Shown in pieces: positions 11,085-23,836 of a stretch of DNA of 64,000 nucleotides (the stretch's first letter is position 1; every line of letters begins with the position of its first letter). Location: assembly GCF_027943255.1 (NCBI RefSeq), contig NC_072895.1, positions 85,376,001 through 85,440,000 of the forward strand. Reading direction: 5' to 3'. The notes under the pieces were generated by a model that saw nothing but the letters and a program-made list of their open reading frames with translations, searched no databases and had not been told where the DNA came from. Source of the stretch: Anastrepha obliqua. Its lineage: Eukaryota > Arthropoda > Insecta > Diptera > Tephritidae. The translations under genes were made by a program, and so were the position numbers.

Positions 11085-11875
11085 CAGGGTGGAATCAATT
11101 CCAATTGTATGAGAATATATACCAGATTATTCAGTATATATTCTATGAGAATATTCTATGAGAATATATACCAGCTCCAACACCACAATCTATTTTCGAA
11201 CCATCTGTGTAGACTATAGTATCGAACTAGTTTAGTAAGAGTTCCTTACTCCATTTCTCCCGAGGTGGAAGGAAAGTGGGAAAATGTCATCGTTGGGATT
11301 ATGTAATCAGCCCTCCCCGAGGCGAATTGATTTTGTCGCAATAATGGGTTGGCGTTTTTACCCGCTTTATTCAACCTAAATGTATTCATGGTAGGCACCT
11401 TCTTGATATAGGGATCTATCGGAATTACATGTGTTAGTGCATTAAGAGCCTCAATAGGGCATAATCTAGATGCACCATTCGTAATTGCACAGGCTGATCT
11501 TTGTATTCTGCTAAGTAGTTCGATATTGTAATCTATTTCAAGAGCTCACCACCAAACTACCGATCCGTATGATAAAATTGATCGTATAACCACCTTATAC
11601 AGTCATAAAGTATACTCAGGTATACCCCTTAGCCGTTCTTCAATGTTCAGTTTCCAGCTATGTAAGTTTGAAGTCCAAGATTACTCCTAAGTAGTTTGCG
11701 CTGGATTAAATTGGGAGAGTTTGGCCATTAGTAAGTGGTAGGGTAAAATTAGGTACCTTGTATCTCGGGTAAAAAGCATGCGTTCTGTTTTAAGTGGGTT
11801 CAAATTTAAGCTTGTAGTCGAAGAGTTAAGACCACGTAGCGCCCTTTAAACGTTCTCACTGATCGTATTAGGACG
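11085..11875 (-). pseudogene. LINE fragment, RT thumb and connection region
   Basis: Minus-strand translation shows, in order, NPLKTERMLFTRDTRY (after YADD, usually KTELVLFTRK), WKLNIEERLRGIPE, VVIRSILSYGSVVWW and a downstream CAITNGASRLCPIEALNAL block. These are the usual C-terminal RT blocks of I/Jockey-group LINEs that precede an RNase H domain. Stops interrupt it and the catalytic core is missing. Confidence 0.68.
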
Positions 11876-11879
11876 AATT

Positions 11880-13440
11880 TGACCCAAAAAAACAATTTTC
11901 GGCACAGTTTGCTATTGCAGCCCGAGAGCGACCGCAACTTATTAGAAAAACCTTCTCTATCATTTGGGTTTCATGCTCATAGTGGGTTTCGAAGACGGAC
12001 CCTACCGAAGTGTAGTCACGCATGGATCCGAATGGGTTTACGGCTAAATAAGGACATATCGAAAATTTCTTTCAACTTCTTTCTTAATCTTCCTAGGGAA
12101 AACTTTCTAATTCTCTTAAACTTCTCTTTGAGTATTCTCTCAAGTACTTTGTAAATAATATATTATATGTAATAATCCTATGCTTTACGATGTCCAACCA
12201 ACGAAACTGCTTCATTCTAGCGAGAAGAAGAGAAGAGCAAGTTTTCAAAACAATAAAGTGAAAGCAGTAGTTTATATTGAGTATTTCGTTATAAGAAGGT
12301 TCATTATGTGATAGCTTCACTGCATTCATGTATTTTTATAACATTAGTATCATATGAAATAAACTCCATGCTTTATTTTTTTCATAAATCCAGACACACC
12401 CACATTCAACTTTATTGTTGTTGCGAGTGCCTCCGCGAGTTTTTGGTCAGCAGCAAAATGTTGAATTGATGTCCTAATGAACGAAAATATAATATGAAGT
12501 TTTTTTCTGGCTACCACACCAATGTCCAAAAACATCCACGTATTTACCAGTCCTTCATTGCTATTTGCACAGCTTAGATTCATACCCATATATCCAAGCA
12601 TGTACTTATATATATTATATATATATATGTATGTATGTGTTTATATGTTTGGTGTCTCACTTTGATACCGGTTGCATGTTCCGCCAAATTTTCGCATGCA
12701 GCCAACCACGACAATCAAAAATTGTACAACAACTTTAAAATTTGCAGCACAAACTTTTCAAGACCGTTTTGGTGGTGTTTGCTTCTTGTGGTTGTTGGAA
12801 CGGCTGTATTCATCTAATTACTTTCGACATGAGATATTCGTATAAAATATATGAAGGACTTAATAATGACCGCTTTTAAGGTTCCCTGAGAATTCTTACA
12901 GCAAGCCGGACAATATTCAATTTTTATATCTAAAAAAAAAATCTCAATTCTAGATTCATTAAGAATATTTTCACAATTAGTATTAGTCGTGGTGTGGCGT
13001 AGTGATGACAGATGTTTAATGTGAGCATTTTTCTCCATTTCTGGTAAGCGTCTTGACTTCAGCTGTACCCGATTGATTTTGAATGAGAAGCTGTTTGATT
13101 TCTTGTCTAGTATTGACGCTTAATGGCAAAGGAGCTGAGCGGTGGGAATTCACTAGTACAAATATGAGCTTCTGTAGCTACATATATCAATTCGAAACAG
13201 GAATAACATTTCTCTGGCTGCTTAGTTGTCTACGAATTGAAAAACACGTTACCAAAACGGTCATTTGGCGAATGAACGGAGGCCCTACTTTAAATATTTT
13301 TGACTTGCATACGAAAGAATAGCCTAACACGGACTCACATTATTATGACTAAAAACACATAGTTGAAGTCACATCGAAATTTGCAACCTTTCAACACTCT
13401 ATTCTTATGAGAGTGTTTAGTACTGTGAACTGAAAGGATT
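11880..13440. other. AT-rich sequence without recognisable gene
   Basis: Several 60-90 codon frames are present on both strands without recognisable similarity. A TA/TATG microsatellite lies at about 12605-12645. No element ends were found. Confidence 0.25.
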
Positions 13441-13760
13441 ATTATGTCCTCTTCACGAATTCAGAGTATTTCTCGGAGTCCAACTTCCTCAATGTATTTT
13501 AGTACTTGTCCTATTGTGTTGAGTTTTGTTTCTTCCTCTGGTAAAATATGTTTACCCAAGTTTCTGCAAGTTTCATTAGAGAAAATTCCCAGGTTAGTAA
13601 GATGATAATTCAATCTACAATGTTCTGTTAGAATTCCTGCAATGATTCTAAAATTATTCTTATTTAATTCCATACAATCTTTAAATCGGTTTAGATTAAA
13701 GCTACTTTGATTGCGATAAACCCGGCATAATCTCGGAAATACATATGGACACATATGGCC
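13441..13760 (-). pseudogene. LINE C-terminal tail fragment
   Basis: The minus-strand frame 13754-13461 contains IIAGILTEHCRLNYHLTNLG followed by SNETCR, which corresponds to the block TLTGHxxL--H---LG---C--C that follows RNase H in several LINEs (compare TLTGHWKVGDHAARL in the copy at 35471). RNase H itself is not present here, and the usual downstream H-C zinc-knuckle residues are not recognisable. Confidence 0.6.
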
Positions 13761-14717
13761 ATTAAAATAGGTACGCTGCCTTTAGCTACCGATTTCCTTA
13801 TGTCGCTCAGTACAATTTAAAGCTATTATTGAAATTTCACTTTTTTACAAATGGCAACACTGCTTCTTTGTGGATTTAAAAGGCCCGTTATATTAAATTG
13901 CGCTATTGGTTGCACAGATCGGGTTATTTTCATAAGGTGTAATTTTTTTATAATAATATGTAAAAAATTAGAGCACACCTTCAGACCACTGCTGATGTGA
14001 GGAAGGAAAATTTTCCAATGTAAGGAAGAAAACAAATATTTATTTCAAAATACAGCAAATTAAACTTTAGGTTAGGTAAGTCTGGGGGAATAGGTAGGGG
14101 GAAATCCAAAACTCGCTAAGACTCTCATTATGGTCATTGTGAATAACGGTTCTTTGTAAGTGTCAGCAAGAGGCAGTTCCCTTTAGCTATTGTTTGCGTG
14201 AAAAGCAACTTAAGTCTCTTGATGAAAATGAGGAGGTGCGATACTTCTACAATAGATATCTCTGCCTGGCTGTGGAAGAAGCGTAATGTCAGGTATTCGA
14301 CTGCAGCTTTGGACATTAATATAAAATTTGAAAAATCGATTCCGCCTTCTTTTCATCTTTGCAAAGGTATGCGCCAGTATTGGTGCCCAGTGATGAATTT
14401 ATGCTTTGTTTTATTGGCATTTATGGCATACTTTCTTTTATCTACGACGGTCACAATTTCTTTGAAAAAGTGAATCACCTATATTTTTTATTTTTTTATT
14501 TAATATTTACCCGCCAAGACTTCGAAAATAAACATTGAGATTGCAGAGGAAAAAATACAATTCTCCGTAAATTTCGAATAAAGAGTTTACAGATCGATAT
14601 TGTTTCAACTCTTCTTTTAATTTCCCTTCACAAATATACATACAAAAAATGAAATATAATGTATGACGATGATCAAAAAATCTTGTTTAATTTACATTTA
14701 TTAAACAAAAATAACTA
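13761..14717. other. AT-rich sequence without recognisable gene
   Basis: Frames of 60-91 codons occur (for example 14198-14473 plus) but show no family motif. No repeat shared with other parts of the window was seen. Confidence 0.25.
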
Positions 14718-15922
14718 TTGGGTTGGCAACTAAGTAATTGCGGATTTCACTCATAGATGGCTTCAGTTGAATTTTTAGGTTTGCAGACGTAGTACAAATG
14801 TAAAACACATTTTGTTATTTGATATTTGGCAATTCAGCTGTCAATCTGAAAAAAAAGTTTTTTGATCGGTTGCGTAGTTTTCGTTTGGCGTTCGTTGAAA
14901 AATGGATTGAAAAATGTGATTCATATTTCCGCAAAGGGAAAACCGCATCGCAAGCTCATAAAAAGTAAGTACGGTGACGAAGCCTTAAAAGAACGGCAGT
15001 ATCAAAATTGGTTTGCCAAATTTCGTCCTTGTGATTTTTCACACAAATATGAAAAACGCTCTGGTCGTCCAGTTGAAGTTGATGACGCCCTAATCAAAGC
15101 AATAATCGATTCGGATCGTCACAGTACAACACGTGGGATTGCAGAGAAGCTACATGTACCACATACATGCATTGAAAATCACTTAAAACAATTTGGATAT
15201 ATGGATTCCTCATGAACTGAAAGAAACGCATTAACAGCTGCGATTTGCTAAAGAAACGTAATGAAAATGATCCATTCTTAAAACGATTGGTAACTAGCGA
15301 TGAAAAATGAGTTGTTTACAACAATATCAAGCGGAAAAGATCGTGGAGCAGACCAGGCGAACCAAATCAAACAACACAAAAGCTGATATTCATCAAAAGA
15401 AGGATTTGGTATCAGTTTGGTGGGATTACAAAGGAATTGTTTACTTTGAACTCTTACCACCCAACCGAGCGATCAATTCTGACGTCTACATTGAACAACT
15501 AACGAAATTAAACAATGCAGTTGAAGAAAAGCGGCCCGAATTGACAAATCGAAAAAGTATTGTATTCCATCATGACAATACAAGGCCACACACATCTTTG
15601 GCCACTCGGCAAAAATTATTGGAGCCTGGTTGGGATGTTTTGCCACATCTACCATATAGTCCTGACCTTACACCATCTTATTACTTTTTGCATCATCTGA
15701 TTTCTTTTTCAATAGTGATGATGATATCAAATTGTACCTGATACAGTTTTTTGGTAATAAAAACCAGAAGTTTTATGCACGTGGGATTATGATGCTGCCC
15801 AAAAGATGGCAAAAGATCATTGATCAAAATGGTCAATGCATTACAGAATAAAGTTATTTAATTCCATGAAAAAATTTTTGATTTTCTAAAAACAATCCGC
15901 AATTACTTAGTTGCCAACCCAA
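14718..15922 (+). mobile_element. mariner element, full length with intact ends but dead transposase (family M3)
   Basis: The inverted repeats TTGGGTTGGCAACTAAGTAA and its exact reverse complement at the right end are flanked by TA at 14716-14717 and 15923-15924; the length is 1205 bp. The transposase on the plus strand shows the HTH pair (TASQAHKK in one frame, EALKERQYQNWFAKFRPCDFS, then RGIAEKLHVPHTCIENHLKQ) and the frame 15307-15741 with VWWDYKGIVYFELLPPN, HHDNTRPHTSLAT and SPDLTPSYYFL. The third catalytic aspartate (normally xPSDYHLF) is replaced by tyrosine, and stops and frameshifts separate the halves, so it cannot encode active transposase. Confidence 0.92.
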
Positions 15923-17640
15923 TATTTTTTACAGTTACCCTGAAAAAAATTTAAATTAAAAAAGTTTTAAATTAAAAATTAAATTAAAAAAAGAAATTTT
16001 TATTAAAAAAAGGTTTAAAAATTTAAAAAAAAATATATGTATATTATTAATCTCGTTTTTTTCTTTCTAGTATAATTTTTTGGCACGAATGAGTCGTTTA
16101 TATGGGTCAATTATTATGTTATTTTTTGCAAAACTTTACAGTGACATCTACCGGCTAAAATGAGCGTTAAAATTCATATCTCGGATACGAACTACAATCC
16201 CAAGTTAATTCGAGTATAAATAGTATAGATATATGCACTTCACTTTTCAAATTGAATCATACATACATGTAGATTCCATCAGGAAAAAAAAATCAGATAA
16301 CTTAAGCGAGGTGAAGAATTTTCTTTTTTGATTGTGAAATTTCCATCTTTAACCCTTACGCATATTTTTGGTTTTTTCATCCATTTTTAACTTTCTTTTT
16401 GCACACGTGTAATTTAGTGTGAAAATGTGTGATTCATTTTCTCCATCACTGCCATGTTAGTTTATACCATTTAAATGAAAATTTAAGATGTTGTTCTTTA
16501 TAAAAATACAAATTTTCGCGAATCCTCCAACAAAGGAGCATTTGTGAGAAGTCCTACTGCATTACCGTACCGCCGATTAGTGGAATATGTTTATGCGCTT
16601 TAAATTCGTGATTTTGAGTTGTTTTGCTGCATACAGAAGGATTTGTCCGATCAACGCTTGAAGAAATCGATAATGGCCTTAACTCAGAGACTACATATTT
16701 CAAATAGCAAGCATTTTTTATTTTCAAGAAGGAAAAGTGCTTAAGATTTGCTTAAAGGACTATATTTAAATAAAAAACAAGTTTTCAAGAGCCGCTCCCA
16801 GTAACAAAAAGACTTCAAATCATTAACACTGTGCATTTCAATATTTTATAGTAAGAAAAATTAATTTTAATTTTGGAAAAGATGTTGTTCTTTATAAAAG
16901 TTTAAAAATGTAGAGAAATCAATGCTCAGTAGTATCAGCTATTGATCTTTTTTGTAACTGGTATGGAAGCCAACAAGGAAAACCAAAAACTATTTACAAG
17001 CTAAGAAGTCACGAAGAAAGAAATTACATAAAAAACAATAAATAAATAAAAAAGACGAATTCGAGGGCAACAACAAAAATGAAAGGTTCAATGGCCTATT
17101 GCCCAAATGAACGTGTTGTCTGACTATTGTGTCCAGCCCTACCTTCCACCCCTCTATCTACACACAATTTCTTCAAAGAAAAAAAATCCATATGAGGAAT
17201 AGTAACGAAAACTGTTTGCCCACACCGTCGACATTGAATTTTCAGATCTCTTGGTATTTATATGTATGTATGTATGTATGTACATATGCAGTTGATTACC
17301 TAAAAAGGCGCGTTAGGCGTTATGCATTCGTGTTAAGCAGAGCACGAGTACGCACACTAATTGAAGTTTAGGAAGACACGTGCGATCAAATGAACGGGCG
17401 GTGTAAACAAAGTGGTGACTAAGATCTGGATAAAATGAGTAAATCAGCAATACAAATAAGAAAATATTTATACGATTTTGAAATGTAAAACAAAGAACAG
17501 TAAAACCTAAGCAATGGAAGTGCGGAAGAGTTATACATTAACTCCAAAGCGAATGCTGTGTAAACGCATGGTTTTAATATTACAATCATTTCAATATTTT
17601 TTTTTTTTTTTTTTTAAATGAATTGTTAAATGGAGTCACT
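15923..17640. other. AT-rich, partly simple-sequence region
   Basis: The section 15940-16050 is a low-complexity mix of AAATTAAAAAAA units. The rest is A+T-rich with no recognised coding sequence. A TATG microsatellite lies at about 17262-17285 and a T run at about 17598-17615. Confidence 0.3.
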
Positions 17641-18734
17641 TACAGTCTGTTTCATAGAAGCGTGATCGCCATTACTTAGAAACTAAGTGACCAATCCGAT
17701 TCTAACAAACTGCATTGTATGAGGGCTCTTTTTAGCGTTAGCAAGTGGCAATTAGATGAAACAACTGGTATAAATTAACATATCTTGATACCGCTGCATC
17801 TCTTTGTACGATAGTGAGTTATACCATTTTAATGAGGTATAACCATACTCGCTAATGGCGAATCTTACTCGATAACTTTGTTGTTGTTTTCACACACAAA
17901 TGTTTCGTCAAGTTAGTCGTGCAGAGAAGTGGCGAATAGAAAAGACCTAAAATTTATTATACATATACTTTGCGCTAGTTGTGGAAGTAGTCGGTTCCAA
18001 ATCAGTCCGAATTTGCCTTGAATACTGTTAGACTATCCATATTTATTGTCCCTTGAATTATTGCTTAACTATTGCACAAACATTTTCAATCAGGCACTGT
18101 GTATCAAGCGAATGCGAAAAGACCAATGGATACTTAACAATTCGTTGAAGTTGCGATTAGCAGCTGTACGGCAGGACCGACGTATGCAAAAGGGAGATTC
18201 TTCCGTGAATATTACGTTTGCCCAATTCCATTCTGAATTTGTCTTAGCCCCTGCAAGTCTTTTTTCAATATATTTTAATGAGAACAGCGGTTTTTTCAAT
18301 GTGCTCCGAAATTTGAGATCTGTTGCAAGTAAACGCCCTCGTATCGCGTCTTTGGATACATTAAAACTATTTTTCCTTAAAACTGATTCGCCGCAAACAA
18401 CTCAAAGATCTTCTGATCTGGTTTTGGGGAGGTATGTTTTTTGGGTCTCGTCTGGGCAAACCGTCAACGTTTTTAATTTCGATACACTGTTGCACCCATT
18501 TATTTATAAACGTCCTCGACTTCATCAAATATTTTGTTGCAGATACAAGTGATATTTCTGGACCTTTAAGATGTTCACATAGAAACACACACAATAAAAA
18601 CAACGCACGCAACAAACTGCACAACGCGTATTGCGAAAAGGACACGCCTATTTAGCAACAGTTAAATTTTTTTTATAACGGAACTCTAAGTTTGAATATT
18701 GCCGGTCACGCTTCTATTAGATGGACTGTGTGTA
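17641..18734 (-). mobile_element. decayed Tc1-like element
   Basis: The left end has CAGTCTGTTTCATAGAAGCG and the right end the reverse complement of CAGTCCATCTAATAGAAGCG, giving imperfect inverted repeats. On the minus strand from 18645 the N-terminal paired-like HTH region is seen (SATKYLMKSRTFINKWVQQC, then LPRRDPK with its GRPR-like equivalent), followed in frame 18299-18090 by EKRLAGAKTNSEWNWANVIF and TEESPF, the first catalytic block, where TDES became TEES. Frameshifts separate the parts. The same family occurs at 34003-34330 and 39100-39888. Confidence 0.78.
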
Positions 18735-18842
18735 CTATTTCTATAAGTCCGTAAACACAACATCAGAGTACAACACAAAAGGGGGAAAAAATCCGATAGC
18801 GAATGTAGCCTATTTAGACTTATTCCCATAGATATAAACTTA

Positions 18843-19790
18843 TTTATGTAAGAGGGCTACCTTTTAAATTTTGCACCTTTGCAACACTACGTGTGAAGAG
18901 TTGTGATTCGATATTTTTACCGATGGGTTTGGTACATTTTAGCATAAATTTACATACAACTTTTCCACTTATGATCTTTATTTATTCTTTTTTTTCAGTG
19001 GGTTGAAAAATGTATCTCGATCAAAAGATGGAATTTTCGTACGATGAGTTCTTACGATTTTCGATGTGGATTAAAGAGACAGAAGTGCATTGATCAACTT
19101 ACTTCGACTTTTGGGGTTTAAGCCCCATATTTAGCCACTATGAAACGCTGTTACAATGAGTTCCAACGTGGATGAATTTCATGAAGGCCGTCCAAAAACG
19201 GTTGTTGTGCCGGACACAATCGATGATGTGCGTCAATTTCTAACGCAAAATCGTTATGGGATATATCGTGAGATAGACGCATCCTTGAGCATTAGTGCGA
19301 CAAGGCATACATTCAATATTGCACGAACATTTGGTCGTGAAGAAAATGTGTACTCGTTGGATAGCGCATAATTTGACAATTGTCACAAAGGACTCGTGTC
19401 GATTGGTGTAAAGAAATGTTGGAGAAATTCAGCCGCGTATAAAGCCCCTCTATGGCATCGCAGCAAGTGACGTATTTTGGATCTCTGCATATGAGCTGGA
19501 AACAAAACGTAATCGATAATATGGGGGTTCCAAGGCGAGCTTAATCGAACAAAAGTGATTCGTGGACGAAGCACTTCAAATCAAATGGTTGCTCGTTCTT
19601 TCGGAAAATTTGATCATGTCGCAAATGTAGCGCTACAAAAACTCAAAAAGTCAATTCTGAGTGGTACACAACCATTTTTTTGACAGAAGATAAATCATCC
19701 TTCACCAAGACAATACGAACTCTCACATATCGGCTCACACAAGAGAGTTTTTGAGCACGCAAAGTATCGAGATAATGGGCTTATTAAAGA
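18843..19790 (+). mobile_element. decayed SETMAR-type mariner, copy 2 (truncated)
   Basis: Begins AGGGCTACCTTTTAAATTTT. The transposase starts near 19033 (MEFSYDEF) and shows CIDQLTSTFG, SSNVDEFHEGRPKTVVVPDT (19156-19371), REIDASLSIS, then TRVDWCKEMLEKFSR-like, the first catalytic region, and the second (SFTKTIRT, normally LHHDNASSHTA). It ends abruptly near 19790 at IEIMGL, where a minus-strand fragment of another transposase begins. Several stops and frameshifts are present. The paralogue at 3781-5665 can be aligned throughout. Confidence 0.75.
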
Positions 19791-20165
19791 GCAATCATTC
19801 CCATTATTTATGAAATACTATTTCATTCCTGTGGCTGCCTCGGCTGGCTTCACAGCAACACATCCCGTTGACCCAGTTTTCCAATACTTTGGTGCCGATT
19901 TCTGGCTCTGTCTCGCGAATGACTTGCGTAAATTTCGCCTTAAGGGTCTAAATCGTTAATGAATTGTTCGCACAACATCGATCCTTCACGCCACCCCACA
20001 AAAATAGGCTTACGATGAATTATGATAATTTTTCCATTATTAGACCAGAAATAAAAATAGCAACCCTCGTATGAAATAGTCAGGTCTCCGACAGTGTTTT
20101 TGAATAATTTACCGATGCTGGAGCAGTACGCCCAGAAATGTTGGAAACCCTATTAAACTAGTCTT
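19791..20165 (-). pseudogene. IS630/mariner-like (DUF4817-type) transposase C-terminal fragment
   Basis: The minus-strand reading gives AKFTQVIRETEPEIGTKVLE, then NWVNGMCCCEASRGSHRNEI ending VFHK, the characteristic C-terminus of this transposase group (compare SRGNHMNEVVFHH at 4170-4403 and ARGGHVKEIEFHT at 25120-25305). Upstream pieces are frameshifted. It abuts the truncated mariner copy 2, suggesting insertion into it. Confidence 0.68.
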
Positions 20166-20799
20166 TTGAAAGCTTTAGCGCGAAAATTTGTCAGTAAATA
20201 AACTAGCAAAGGCTATAATGTAAAAAATGTAATTCAGATTTGTTAATTTTGTATTTTTAATCCATTGAACTAATATAAGCTCAAACAGAAACCCACGGTT
20301 TGAGAGTCGTTTGATATTTTTTATGCGCAAACATACTTTTAAAATTGTAAATAAATGGTTTTAGGAAATGACATAATCCAATACATACGAATATGCATAT
20401 AGTAGGTCTTGATTACAAATGTAAATAAGTAGCTGCCCACAGACGAAAATAATTTGGAAATATGGCCACTAACTAGTCTGATTGCTAATGACACAATTTG
20501 AAATTAGTTTCTGTTTTTACTTTTCATCAATATATTGTAAAAAATATATAAAACGGGCAATTACAAACGCTTAAAAAATGCTTAAAAGCCGATACAGATA
20601 AGGGTTATAATGGATTTATGAACATTTTTGTAGGGCTGTCTCCATTTCGTTTAAAAAAGCCGACAAAATTAACCGAACATTTTTTACCTAAAGCCAGAGT
20701 ACACTTTAGGTACTCCACAGGTTTTCAACGCGCTGCAACCAAATTCGGGAACACATTTGCTCTGATGACTCAGGGAGAGAAATTTTAATATAAAAATTT
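20166..20799. other. no recognisable gene
   Basis: A+T-rich spacer without coding potential or shared repeats that I can detect. Confidence 0.3.
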
Positions 20800-20999
20800 C
20801 AAGCCGACTCCGAACGGCAAATATTTTTATGAGGAGCTTTTTCATGGCAGAAATACACTCGGAGGTTTGCCATTACCTGCCGAGGGGCGACCGCTATTAG
20901 AAAAATATTTTTCTTCATTTTTGGTGTTTCACCGAGATTCGAACCTACGTTCTCTCTGTGAACATCACGCTCCAACCCATTCGGCTACGGCGGCCGCCA
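20800..20999 (-). mobile_element. tRNA-derived SINE, 3'-truncated copy
   Basis: Minus orientation. The tRNA-like head lies at 20930-20999 (A box from GCCGAATGGGTTGG, B box GGTTCGAATCTC with one change) and the body runs down to the phrase GGAGTCGGCTTGAAA near 20800. The last third and the tail are missing. Confidence 0.85.
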
Positions 21000-21398
21000 T
21001 ATCTACTCATAATTGTAGATTTTAATGAACTCCGTCTTCCTCTCAAACGACGTTGTAATGGCGTAGGCATTATGGACGTTTTGACGAGTCAACTGGTTAC
21101 TGAACTATAGGTGTTTGTAACAGATGATACCAGAGGCAATTTACCGTGTCAGTTAAAGTAATCAAGACAAGGGGACTGTTGAGTCTATTATAGTTATAGT
21201 GATATCACAAAATTCCATGCAAGATTCAAAGGGATCTTTCCTCGATATCACTAAAATTTTACAATCTTCACGAAGCTATAAATTATAATATATATTTTTG
21301 ATATCACAGTGACTTACAAGAATTTCAAATGCTTTCAATATTTTTGCTTTGGATATAAAATAGGGTAAAAAAGTCCATATGGATCTTCATTACGTTAA
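21000..21398. other. no recognisable gene
   Basis: Spacer between the SINE and the piggyBac-like element; the TTAA target lies at 21395-21398. No coding sequence is recognised. Confidence 0.3.
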
Positions 21399-22803
21399 CC
21401 CTTGTGTTGCCACCAAAAAAAATCTACATACTCTGCCATCCGGCACCCGGGTACCGCGACGACAATTTTTTTGGGTTAGGTCCTCTATATCCCAAAATAG
21501 TTGTATACATTCGATACATATTTATTTATTTATGTTGTAAGAACATATTTCTAACTGAATACATCAATAATATTATATACAGCAACTTTCATACTCCTAT
21601 ATCAGGTATAAAACGCAGGCAGCTGCACCCTAAATTTCTCGTTTTTATGAAGGCCAGGTGAATTAAACTTGAAACGATGTATAGACCAACGGAACACTTG
21701 ACTATTGATGAACAGCTTTTTCGTTATCGAGGAAGAACGAAGTTTACCCAATACATGTCATCAAAGCGTGCTAAGTACGGTCTCAAAGTTTTTTGGGTGT
21801 GCGATGCAAGTAATGCTTATCCGCTGAAAGGGATTCTCTGTACAGGCAAGCAAGGTAATACTCGAAAGGTGAATCAAAGAGTGCGATTTGTGAAAGAACT
21901 CGTCGCTTACAAATGATCTGGCCGAAACATTAGCATGGATAGATTTTTTACAACGTTACCTCTGGTTAAAAGTCTTCTTCCTTGGACCTTACTATCGTTG
22001 GTACTTTGAACATAAAACAAAACGTACATTCCTCCAGAAAAGAAACCGTCGAATTCTAGAGAACTTTTTTCAACTCTTTTTGGCTTTCATGAACAAGTTA
22101 CCATGTGCTCATACGTACCAACGAAAAACAAAGCAGTGATCCTTCTTAGTACGATGTATTACGATGCTATGATACCTGAATTAGCACATCAAAAACCAGA
22201 AATTGCAGATGGCCACTAGCTTTCTTTTACAATATGTTGGCTATTGCTTGTGTTGCTGCTTACGTCATTTATTATGAAAATAATAATATGCTTTCCAACA
22301 AAACCAATCGACGCAGAATCTTTTGGCGCCAGCTTTCAGAAGACTTAGCTATGCCGGTGATTCAAGAGCGAGCTTCCAACCAAGCAGGTTATGCGAAACC
22401 ACGCAACGACAACCAACGTCGAGACGTCACTGGCAGAAAAGTTGTAGTTGGGTCATGCTACATTTGCAACGAGCAGCCTTTTCGTAAGCGAAGAAAGACA
22501 AGGAAGTGTTGTGCCGAGTGCTTACTTACTTGCTTACTTTTTATTTGTATAAATATATTTTCATGACATAATACATGAATCTCGTGTTTTCGGTTTAGGG
22601 GTACCCGGGTGGCTTATGCATTTATTTTTTTTTCAAATGCAAAAATTTTTAAGTCAAAAATTTTTCAAAATATGCTCAATGCATATTTCGATACAAAATA
22701 AGTAAAATCATGGGGATCCATGAGGAGGTTGGCCTATCTCCCATAGGAAAAAAGTTATTCAACAAAATGTACGCCGATGGGTACCCGGGTGGCAACAAAA
22801 GGA
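21399..22803 (+). mobile_element. piggyBac-like element 1, decayed
   Basis: TTAA precedes the left end at 21395-21398. The ends are CCCTTGTGTTGCCACC at the left and the reverse complement of CCTTTTGTTGCCACCC at the right, with a GGTACCCGGGT phrase inside both. The transposase on the plus strand shows YRPTEHLTIDEQLFRYRGR and TKFTQYMSSKRAKYGLKVFW, both typical of the PGBD family (21677-21916), then NISMDRFFTTLPLVKSLLPW near 21930-21990 in another frame. A C-terminal Cys-rich tail (CYICNEQPFRK through CCAEC, 22234-22566) follows. Stops and frameshifts make it inactive. The right TTAA is mutated. Confidence 0.85.
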
Positions 22804-23157
22804 CTAAAAAAATGTATGAAACAACTCAAAATAGCTAATTGTTTGTGCAGAAGTTGATGAAGGTATTTTACAACCTTATGATTGTTCATTTCCAAGAAAA
22901 TTCAAAAAATTAATTTTATATGATACATCGCTTATAAGTGGGAAATAACAGGCCAGAACAAATTAAAACGTAAATGCAATGAGACCATCCGAACAGTTGA
23001 GCATCCATGTTGAAATAGTCAATATGCTCCCCTTGCAGTCTTTTACCACCCCGCAAGATTTCTAATATACATAGTAAAATTATGTAATTATGATTTATGA
23101 AATGTTAAGAAAATGGGAGGAATGGCAACCGTTCTCCAAATGAAAATTTTTGCCATT
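22804..23157. other. no recognisable gene
   Basis: A+T-rich spacer between a piggyBac-like element and a LINE fragment; nothing recognisable. Confidence 0.3.
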
Positions 23158-23836
23158 CTGAAAGTAGTAGAATGGATAATTGAGAGGAGTTGGAACGGGA
23201 AACAGATTGGAGTCTTTAGTGAGAGTCAGGCTGCACTAAAGGCTCTGGAGAACGCAAAGCAAACTTAATATATTGTTCAAGAATGTAAGAAGAAGCTTAA
23301 TTCTGTTGCAAGGCAAAAATATGGGTTCCAGGACACTGTTCAAGGGATTGAAACTGCCGATGAATTGGGCAACTGTGGATCCCCACAGGGACCAAAGCCA
23401 ATAATCGGAATCAGTTCTGCAGGAATCACGAATTGGATCAGCGATTATGTACGCATTTTGCATAAAGAGCGATGGTCCGGTCCAGAACACTGCAGAGCCG
23501 CAAAGTGTTTTGTGACAAGTCCGAATAAAAAACTTGTCAAACTTTCTACTAAAACTTGGAAGAAAAGACGTTCGGTTGATAGTCGGTATTATTACGGGAC
23601 ACAATCTATGAGGTCAACATGTGACCACCATTGGAATCATTGAGGACCCGATTTGCCTGTCTTGCTTAGAGGAGTTGGATAGCACTGAGCATTTTCTCTG
23701 TGAGTGTCCTGCATTTGCTAGACCAAGGCTACGAATTTCGGGTTCCAATGTCATGAGAACGTGTAAAATTCGTTCTGTCAAAGTGGAGGACATTTCCAGA
23801 TTTACCGAAAAATCTGGGAAATTTTCACAGGTCTAA
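23158..23836 (+). pseudogene. LINE RNase H and C-terminal tail fragment
   Basis: Plus-strand translation near 23195 gives IGVFSESQAALKALENAK, the RNase H block normally FSDSQAALKAL, with the catalytic Asp replaced by Glu. Further fragments of RNase H and the connecting region follow, and a C-terminal zinc-knuckle-like motif ICLSCLEELDSTEHFLCECP (C-x2-C...H-x4-C) lies near 23650-23710. One stop and frameshifts occur. It is related to but distinct from the copies at 29960 and 35471. Confidence 0.72.
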
